From: Granulicella sp.
GTDB taxonomy: Bacteria > Acidobacteriota > Terriglobia > Terriglobales > Acidobacteriaceae
DNA length: 17,547 nt
Assembly: GCA_003133205.1 (NCBI GenBank)
Contig: PKWK01000318.1
Coordinates: forward strand, 1-17,547
Direction: 5' to 3'
How positions within the stretch are numbered: position 1 is the stretch's first letter; each line of letters starts with the position of its first letter. This document shows positions 13,271 through 17,547 of this stretch, piece by piece. Both the position numbers and the translations under genes were made by a program. Below the pieces are notes generated by a model. It searched no databases. It was given only the letters and a program-made list of their open reading frames with translations, and was not told where the DNA came from.

Positions 13271-14530
13271 TCATTTGGTATAGCGGCGGAAGGCGAGGAC
13301 GGCGTTGAGGCCGCCGAAGGCGAGTGAGTTGGAGAGCGCGAGATCTTTGTCCGCCGCAAGGGGGCGCGATTCGCCCATGATGATATCGAGGTTGAAGGTG
13401 GGGTCGATTTCGTGAACGCCGGCAGTGTAAGGCAGGCTGGCTGCGTCGAGCGCGAGCACTGTCGCCACCGCCTCGATCGCTCCCGCGGCGCCGATTGAGT
13501 GACCGGTGAGCGATTTGGTCGCCCCGACCGGGATGCGCGGGGCGAACTCGCCAAGCGCCTGGTGGATGGCTGCCGCCTCTACAGGGTCGTTAGTCGGCGT
13601 GCCGGTGCCGTGCGCGTTGATGTAGCCGACGCGGCTGGCGGGGTCGTCGATGCCGAATTGTGCGGCGTCCTCGAGCGCGCGACGCATGGCCAGGGCTGCG
13701 CCTTCCGCACGCGGCTGGGTGATGTGGTGAGCGTCGGCGGACATGCCAAAGCCGACGATCTCCGCGTAGATATGCGCGCCGCGTGCCAGTGCTGCATCGA
13801 GCGGCTCAATGGCGAGCATTGCTGCGCCCTCGCCGAGGGTCATGCCGTCGCGGTCCAGCGCGAAGGGACGGCAGGAGGTGGGCGAGACAACACGCATCGA
13901 ATCCCACGCGCGGAGAAAGCCGAACGTCAGCGGCGCTTCGTATCCTCCGGATATGGCTGCGGGTGCAATTCCGGCCCGCACCATCTGGAACGCGAGCCCG
14001 ATGGCGTGCGTACCCGAAGCGCAGGCGGTCGAGATGTTCAGCACTGCCCCGGTGACTCCCATCTCGATGGCGATGTTGCTGGTGCCCGAGCTTGCCATGG
14101 TGCGCAGGATTGCGGTCGGCAGGACGCGCGCGTTGCGGGTGTAGAGGTGCCGGTTCGCGTCTTCGTCGGCAGCGCGACCGCCGCAGGCGCAGCCGGTGAT
14201 GATGGCCATCGCTGTGGGGTCGTGGTGCTGGAGGATGGCGCTCTCCGCCGCCGCCTGGCGCGCGGCTACGATGCCGAACTGCGCGCTGGAGTCGGACGTC
14301 AGGATAACGCCGGAAGTTAAATGCTGCGCGGGGTTCTTTGTGGGATCGAAGTTCTTGACCTTGCCGGTGGTCTTGAAGCGCAGGCCCGGGTCGGGTGAGA
14401 GCGCGCCAGGAAAGTTGGTGTCGAACGGCGCGATGCCGGTGCGTCCCGCGTACAGCGACTCGCGAAACTCTTCGACCGAGTTGCCGATCGGAGTGACGCA
14501 TCCCAGGCCGGTAACGACTACGCGCTTCAA
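13271..14530 (-). CDS. FabF-type beta-ketoacyl-ACP synthase
   Basis: This 419-residue condensing enzyme extends an ACP-bound acyl chain with malonyl-ACP. The catalytic triad is complete: Cys170 in NISTACASGTHAIG, His307 in YINAHGTGTPTND and His344 in GATKSLTGHSIGAAG, with Lys339 nearby. It is thus an active ketosynthase rather than a chain-length factor. The start is TTG at 14530, giving MKRVVVTGLGCVTPIGNS, typical of the family, with GAGG five bases upstream. It follows the acyl carrier protein gene by 39 bases and is probably in one operon with it. No ketoreductase, dehydratase or malonyltransferase lies alongside, so this is unlikely to be the housekeeping fatty-acid locus. It more likely serves a specialised acyl or polyketide product together with the neighbouring type III enzyme. 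Confidence 0.93.
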   Translation of the reverse strand: MKRVVVTGLGCVTPIGNSVEEFRESLYAGRTGIAPFDTNFPGALSPDPGLRFKTTGKVKNFDPTKNPAQHLTSGVILTSDSSAQFGIVAARQAAAESAILQHHDPTAMAIITGCACGGRAADEDANRHLYTRNARVLPTAILRTMASSGTSNIAIEMGVTGAVLNISTACASGTHAIGLAFQMVRAGIAPAAISGGYEAPLTFGFLRAWDSMRVVSPTSCRPFALDRDGMTLGEGAAMLAIEPLDAALARGAHIYAEIVGFGMSADAHHITQPRAEGAALAMRRALEDAAQFGIDDPASRVGYINAHGTGTPTNDPVEAAAIHQALGEFAPRIPVGATKSLTGHSIGAAGAIEAVATVLALDAASLPYTAGVHEIDPTFNLDIIMGESRPLAADKDLALSNSLAFGGLNAVLAFRRYTK

Positions 14531-14569
14531 TTGGTCCTCACACTTCAGGGGCTTGACGCACAGTTTGCG

Positions 14570-14830
14570 CTATGACGCCGCGGCATCCGGCGGCGCGGCG
14601 GCGCGCAGACTCTCCACGCCGCGGACGACGTCTCCCACCGTCTTCAGCGAGTTGAGGCTCTCGTCGGGAATCTCGATCGAGAACATTTCCTCCACCGCGA
14701 AGCTCAGGTTGATCTTGTCCAGTGAATCGATCTGCAGTTCGTCGAACGTAGTGTCCATGCGGACGTCCGATGAAGGCAGGTTCTTCGACTTGGCTACGAG
14801 TTCGATGATGCGGGACTCGATATCGTCCAT
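14570..14830 (-). CDS. Acyl carrier protein
   Basis: The 86-residue product has the four-helix carrier fold. The phosphopantetheine attachment site is Ser36 in ELQIDSLDKINL, and it is followed by the acidic recognition helix FAVEEMFSIEIPDE. ATG 14830 gives the usual ACP start (MDDIESRIIELVAKS) with GGGGGA just upstream; an ATG at 14842 or a TTG at 14866 would add a few residues. A final Ala/Pro-rich tail (RAAAPPDAAAS) is slightly longer than usual. Lying between a type III polyketide synthase and a ketosynthase, it probably carries their shared acyl substrate rather than serving bulk fatty acid synthesis. It has its own upstream region of 156 bases. Confidence 0.92.
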   Translation of the reverse strand: MDDIESRIIELVAKSKNLPSSDVRMDTTFDELQIDSLDKINLSFAVEEMFSIEIPDESLNSLKTVGDVVRGVESLRAAAPPDAAAS

Positions 14831-14923
14831 ACTTTCCCCCATACTCCCTTCAAACCGTGCTTCCAACGCGAGGCCTGGATCAATAGCCGTCTGGTCCGAT
14901 CGCGCGACGACGCCCTATAAATC

Positions 14924-14948
14924 TACAACTTACTGTCTGACTGTTGTA
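14924..14948. promoter_or_regulatory. Inverted repeat in the acyl carrier protein promoter region
   Basis: TACAAC (14924-14929) and GTTGTA (14943-14948) are perfect inverted arms 13 bases apart, with the direct repeat ACTGT twice (14932-14936 and 14940-14944) between them. On the minus strand the AT-rich TAGATTTATAG follows immediately, a plausible -10 area. The layout suits a repressor or activator site controlling the carrier protein and ketosynthase genes, but six-base arms are short and may be chance. Confidence 0.35.
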
Positions 14949-14986
14949 TCACCAGGGCGTCTCCGGAACGTAATCGTTTTCGCAAC

Positions 14987-16054
14987 TCACCACTGTAACA
15001 GCACAAGTTCGAGGCAGAAGCCGGGACCCATTGCCGCCAGAATACTGTAACTGCCCGGCACCCCGCGATGGTTTTCGAGGGTGTCCGCGAGCACCATCAG
15101 CACCGAAGCCGCGGAGAGATTGCCGACCTCGCGCAGACTCTTCCACGAGCCTTCGAGCGCGTTCTTGGGCAGGTCAAGCGATGCTTCCACGGCTTCCAGG
15201 ACTTTCGGGCCACCGGAATGGAATATCCAGCTCGCAACATCGTCAAGTCCGATGCCGTTCTCGCTGAGAAAGCTCTCCACGTCGCCGCGCAGGTTCTCGA
15301 TGACCACCTTGGGCACGTCGGGCGAGAGCACGATGGTGAAGCCGGTGTCGCCAATGTCCCAACCCATGACGTACTCGGTGTTGCGGTAGAAGGTGGAGCG
15401 CGTGGCCAGGATGCTGGGGCCGGGAGCAAGCGTGGACGCGGGGAGGGCAACCTCGTCACCGGTGACGACGACCGCCGCAGCGCCATCGCCGAAGAGGCCG
15501 CAGGAGATGAGGTTGGCGATGGATTGGTCGTCATCCTGCCAGGTGAGCGAGCACAGCTCGACCGACAGCAGCAGCGCGATCTGGCCCGGGAACGCGCGCA
15601 CGTAGTCGGAGGCGCGCGCGATGCCGGCGGCGCCCGCCACGCATCCCAGACCAAAGATGGGCGTGCGCTTGACGTGGGTGGGGAACGGCATCAGGTTGAT
15701 GAGGCGGGCGTCGATGGTAGGGCTGGCGATGCCGGTCACCGAGGCGAAAAAGATGGCCGAAACGTCCGTCGGGGTCAGGCCAAGGGGCGCAAGCGCGCGG
15801 GTGATGCAGGTCTGTCCCAGTTCGACCGCGTTCGAGATCCAGACATCGTTGGTCGCGTTGAAGCCGACCAGCGCGGGGTAGGCTTCCAGCGGAAGCACAA
15901 AGTGGCGAAAATCGACACCGCAGTTGGCGTGCAGCCGGTTGAGAAGGCGCGGCTCCGGAAGCTTACTCTCCCAGCGGGAGAGCAGGGCCTCCGTGATTTC
16001 GGATTGAGGATAGCGGTGCGGAGGGAAGGCGGTGCCGACAGAAGAAATGCGCAT
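14987..16054 (-). CDS. Type III polyketide synthase (chalcone synthase-like)
   Basis: The 355-residue product has the full type III catalytic set: Cys138 in PIFGLGCVAGAAG, His279 in WIFHSGGPKVLEA and Asn312 in REVGNLSAASVLMVL. The C-terminal loop AAMGPGFCLEL matches the GFGPG motif. Such enzymes are homodimers that extend an acyl starter with malonyl-CoA and cyclise it into alkylpyrones, resorcinols or phloroglucinols. The start MRISSVGTAFPPHRYPQSEI is typical of bacterial members. His279 is followed by Ser where many members have Pro (HPGGP). The gene is upstream of the acyl carrier protein and ketosynthase genes. No methyltransferase or oxidoreductase, which often accompany bacterial type III enzymes, is in the window. 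Confidence 0.95.
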   Translation of the reverse strand: MRISSVGTAFPPHRYPQSEITEALLSRWESKLPEPRLLNRLHANCGVDFRHFVLPLEAYPALVGFNATNDVWISNAVELGQTCITRALAPLGLTPTDVSAIFFASVTGIASPTIDARLINLMPFPTHVKRTPIFGLGCVAGAAGIARASDYVRAFPGQIALLLSVELCSLTWQDDDQSIANLISCGLFGDGAAAVVVTGDEVALPASTLAPGPSILATRSTFYRNTEYVMGWDIGDTGFTIVLSPDVPKVVIENLRGDVESFLSENGIGLDDVASWIFHSGGPKVLEAVEASLDLPKNALEGSWKSLREVGNLSAASVLMVLADTLENHRGVPGSYSILAAMGPGFCLELVLLQW

Positions 16055-16125
16055 GAAGTGTGAGACCTGTTCCTGAAAGCCGTGTAAGAGGTGATGTACC
16101 TGGAGGTGCTGCGCGGGACGGTCGT

Positions 16126-16141
16126 TCTTAGCCTTCTAAGA
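16126..16141. terminator. Short hairpin after the TPR protein gene
   Basis: TCTTAG-CCTT-CTAAGA is a perfect six-pair stem with a four-base loop, starting two bases beyond the stop codon of the TPR protein gene on the minus strand. It has no T-run. It may be a weak terminator separating that gene from the polyketide synthase 90 bases downstream. Confidence 0.35.
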
Positions 16142-16143
16142 GT

Positions 16144-17055
16144 CTAATGGATGCGGTCGCGCTCGCGTGTGTACAGGGTGTTTCTGGGGAACTCTTTGGA
16201 AAGCGATGTGAGGATGTCGCGCGCCTGCTGGGGCTGGCCATCACGGATCGCGGCCACCGCCAGCATCATGCGTGCAAATGGGGCAAGGTAATGCCCCTGC
16301 GACGCGGTGACCCGTAGCAGCCGAATTCCCTCGGCGCGGTCGGTGCCTGCGCCGGTCAGACTGAGTATCCAGCGGAGTGGCGCGAACTTCAACGAGAGCA
16401 TGTAGTTCTCCACGCCGGACGCCAGGTGCGCGTCGTACATCGTCGGGTTGATCGCAAGCGTCTGCTGCGCCAGCGCGCTCGCCTGCTTGCTGTAGGACAG
16501 CGCCTCCACATCGTGCTTCTCGATCATCAACGCATAGTCGGAACGCATGCCGCAGACCAGTGTCTTGGCGTAGAGCGCGTTCGCGTCCTTTGGATTTCGT
16601 GCAAGCGCCGCATCGCCGAGCCGGTTGGTCAGGTCGGCGCGGTCTTCGAAGGCCTTGCGCACGGCGGGGTCCGGCGTCAGTTTGCTGCGGCTGTCAAAGC
16701 GGCTGTCGTCGGCGAAAAGCTGCACGTCGATGATGCCGAGTCGGTCGAACTCGCCGAACAGGTAGGCCGCTGCGTCCGAGGCCGAACCCAGTGGGTCGGC
16801 CGGATGGGCCTGCATCCAGGCGCCGAACTGCGAATGCGCGCCGGTAAAGTCCAGGTTGTACATATCGCCATAGCCGAGGTCGAGCGGGTTGCTCTGCAGG
16901 TTTGCCGGCAGACTGTCGGTCGCGGCATGGGCCGGGAAGGATCCCAGCGGCAGCGTCGAAGGTGCGAACAGCATCCATCCTGCCGCAAGGGACAGCCCCA
17001 CTCTAATTGTGCGCGATAGCCCCCGCCGCGTCGGTACTGATGCGATCTCTTGCAC
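16144..17055 (-). CDS. Secreted TPR-like protein of unknown function
   Basis: The 303-residue product begins with a signal peptide: basic RRGLSRTIR, hydrophobic VGLSLAAGWMLFAPSTLPLG, and a likely cleavage after AHA at about residue 44. The mature part is helical with tetratricopeptide-like spacing: the helix NALYAKTLVCGM, the pair ALAQQTLAINPTMYDAHLASGVENYML, and the C-terminal LAPFARMMLAVAAIRDGQPQQARDILTSLSKEFPRN, a recognisable TPR ending. It probably acts as a periplasmic scaffold; no enzymatic motif is visible. GTG 17055 was chosen because GAGGG lies four bases before it and the signal peptide follows directly. The frame is open back to a TTG at 17094. Confidence 0.8.
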   Translation of the reverse strand: MQEIASVPTRRGLSRTIRVGLSLAAGWMLFAPSTLPLGSFPAHAATDSLPANLQSNPLDLGYGDMYNLDFTGAHSQFGAWMQAHPADPLGSASDAAAYLFGEFDRLGIIDVQLFADDSRFDSRSKLTPDPAVRKAFEDRADLTNRLGDAALARNPKDANALYAKTLVCGMRSDYALMIEKHDVEALSYSKQASALAQQTLAINPTMYDAHLASGVENYMLSLKFAPLRWILSLTGAGTDRAEGIRLLRVTASQGHYLAPFARMMLAVAAIRDGQPQQARDILTSLSKEFPRNTLYTRERDRIH

Positions 17056-17141
17056 GGTTCCCTCGCCACTCCTTTTGATGAGATGCAGGATCAACCTCTT
17101 GCCTTCCAGGTAGATTTGTTCTTGCCCGTCTCAAGGTTAGA

Positions 17142-17167
17142 CGAATCTTAGTGTCATAAGACATTCG
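17142..17167. repeat. Interrupted inverted repeat upstream of the TPR protein gene
   Basis: CGAATCTTA and TAAGACATTCG form an interrupted palindrome (CGAAT/ATTCG and CTTA/TAAG, with a two-base bulge) around GTGTCA. It sits in the 165 bases between the TPR gene start and the tRNA fragment. It may be a promoter-region operator or another intergenic repeat. Confidence 0.3.
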
Positions 17168-17179
17168 GACGCTGGTCAC

Positions 17180-17188
17180 AAAAAAAAA
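17180..17188 (-). terminator. T9 run, probable remnant terminator of the truncated tRNA
   Basis: On the minus strand nine consecutive Ts occur 32 bases after the CCA end of the tRNA fragment. No stable stem precedes it. A T-run soon after a tRNA 3' end would be the original transcription stop, which supports this side being the native chromosomal flank. Confidence 0.4.
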
Positions 17189-17220
17189 CGGATAGACGAA
17201 CGCGAAGGCGGATGGAGGTT

Positions 17221-17265
17221 TGGTGGGCCCACCAGGACTTGAACCTGGAACCAACGGATTATGAG
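17221..17265 (-). tRNA. 3' half of a CAT-anticodon tRNA (Met or Ile2); probable att site scar
   Basis: On the minus strand these 45 bases read exactly as tRNA positions 32-76: anticodon loop CTCATAA, 3' anticodon strand TCCGT, variable loop TGGTT, T arm CCAGG-TTCAAGT-CCTGG (five perfect pairs), acceptor strand TGGGCCC, discriminator A and encoded CCA. The 5' half is missing: the preceding bases (TTCTA) do not pair with TCCGT, and no GGGCCCA start, D arm or A/B box is found up to the window end. It is thus a truncated copy, not a working gene. Loss exactly at the anticodon loop is what a tyrosine-recombinase integration into a tRNA gene leaves at the far end of an element. Confidence 0.85.
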
Positions 17266-17547
17266 TAGAATCGTACAAAACTACATATTTATTTTCAGTT
17301 ACTTACATAGAAAAACTGCTAGTGTGCATCAAAGTGTGTAAGCAATAGAGAGCCGCAACATACTGATTCTGTTCGACGTTCTGCCAATTATGCATTGTTG
17401 GCGAATCAGTAAACCCGCTCATACGACGATAACACTGCCCAGCAGCGGCAGTTGTCCTTTCAAAAGGACAACTCACAATAGCGGTATCACCTGCAGATGA
17501 ACCGAGGCAGCCACCGTCACAATCGGCGAACTTGCCGAATGTATGGT
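17266..17547. other. Gene-free end of a probable integrated element
   Basis: These 282 bases hold no credible gene on either strand. Base composition changes abruptly at the tRNA fragment: the bases 17271-17330 contain about 30% G+C by hand count, against a clearly GC-rich chromosome to the left; it rises again to about half by 17400. Short repeats occur, including AGTGTG at 17321 and 17333, one helical turn apart, which could be recombinase arm sites. The stretch is read as the edge of the element that left the tRNA fragment. Confidence 0.55.
17450..17473. repeat. Perfect hairpin near the element edge
   Basis: AGTTGTCCTTT (17450-17460) and AAAGGACAACT (17463-17473) are perfect inverted arms separated by two bases, giving a stable stem of about ten pairs with a TCAA-type loop. 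It has no T-run. It may be a terminator for a gene beyond the window, a recombinase site or an operator. Confidence 0.5.

Noticed and set aside
15068..16063. 331-codon + strand frame opposite the type III polyketide synthase
   Set aside because: Shadow of a gene with a complete catalytic triad; the product has no recognisable domain.
17221..17547. tRNA interrupted by a group I intron, as known for some tRNA-Ile(CAT) genes
   Set aside because: No 5' tRNA half is found in the remaining 282 bases and no intron core elements were recognised. The retained part also includes the whole anticodon loop, which fits an att site better. Sequence beyond the window could reopen this.

Overview
The window is GC-rich and densely packed. 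It most resembles a chromosome of an acidobacterium of the Terriglobia group (Granulicella, Edaphobacter or Terriglobus type). That is an inference from three things: a split glycine decarboxylase (gcvPA plus gcvPB), GC-rich palindromic intergenic elements of a kind I associate with that group, and several start codons sitting just downstream of a -10-like TAnnnT box. No 16S gene or other marker is present to confirm it.

Left part (1-4963): the 3' end of a PLP-dependent threonine/serine dehydratase is followed on the + strand by a secreted SH3/TPR-like protein, an OsmC-family protein and undecaprenyl-diphosphatase uppP. Facing them on the - strand is ADP-glucose pyrophosphorylase glgC, with a small acidic protein upstream of it. 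A palindromic repeat separates the convergent uppP and glgC.

Middle part (5164-12323): a 47-codon membrane peptide gene (- strand) diverges from three + strand genes for two membrane proteins and one secreted thioredoxin-like protein, none with a known function. The glycine cleavage genes gcvT, gcvH, gcvPA and gcvPB follow. Two small uncharacterised genes and a palindromic repeat lie between the two P-protein subunits; the first overlaps the gcvPA stop codon in a TAATG junction. T, H and P proteins release CO2 and ammonia from glycine and pass the one-carbon unit to tetrahydrofolate; the L protein is not in the window.

Right part (12387-17055, all - strand), in transcription order: a secreted TPR-type protein, a type III polyketide synthase, a dedicated acyl carrier protein, a FabF-type ketosynthase and a family 2 glycosyltransferase. 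The polyketide synthase, carrier protein and ketosynthase form a compact candidate biosynthetic locus.

Right edge (17056-17547): a 45-nt 3' half of a CAT-anticodon tRNA, cut at the anticodon loop, faces AT-richer DNA without genes. This is best read as the attachment-site scar at one end of an integrated element that continues beyond the window.
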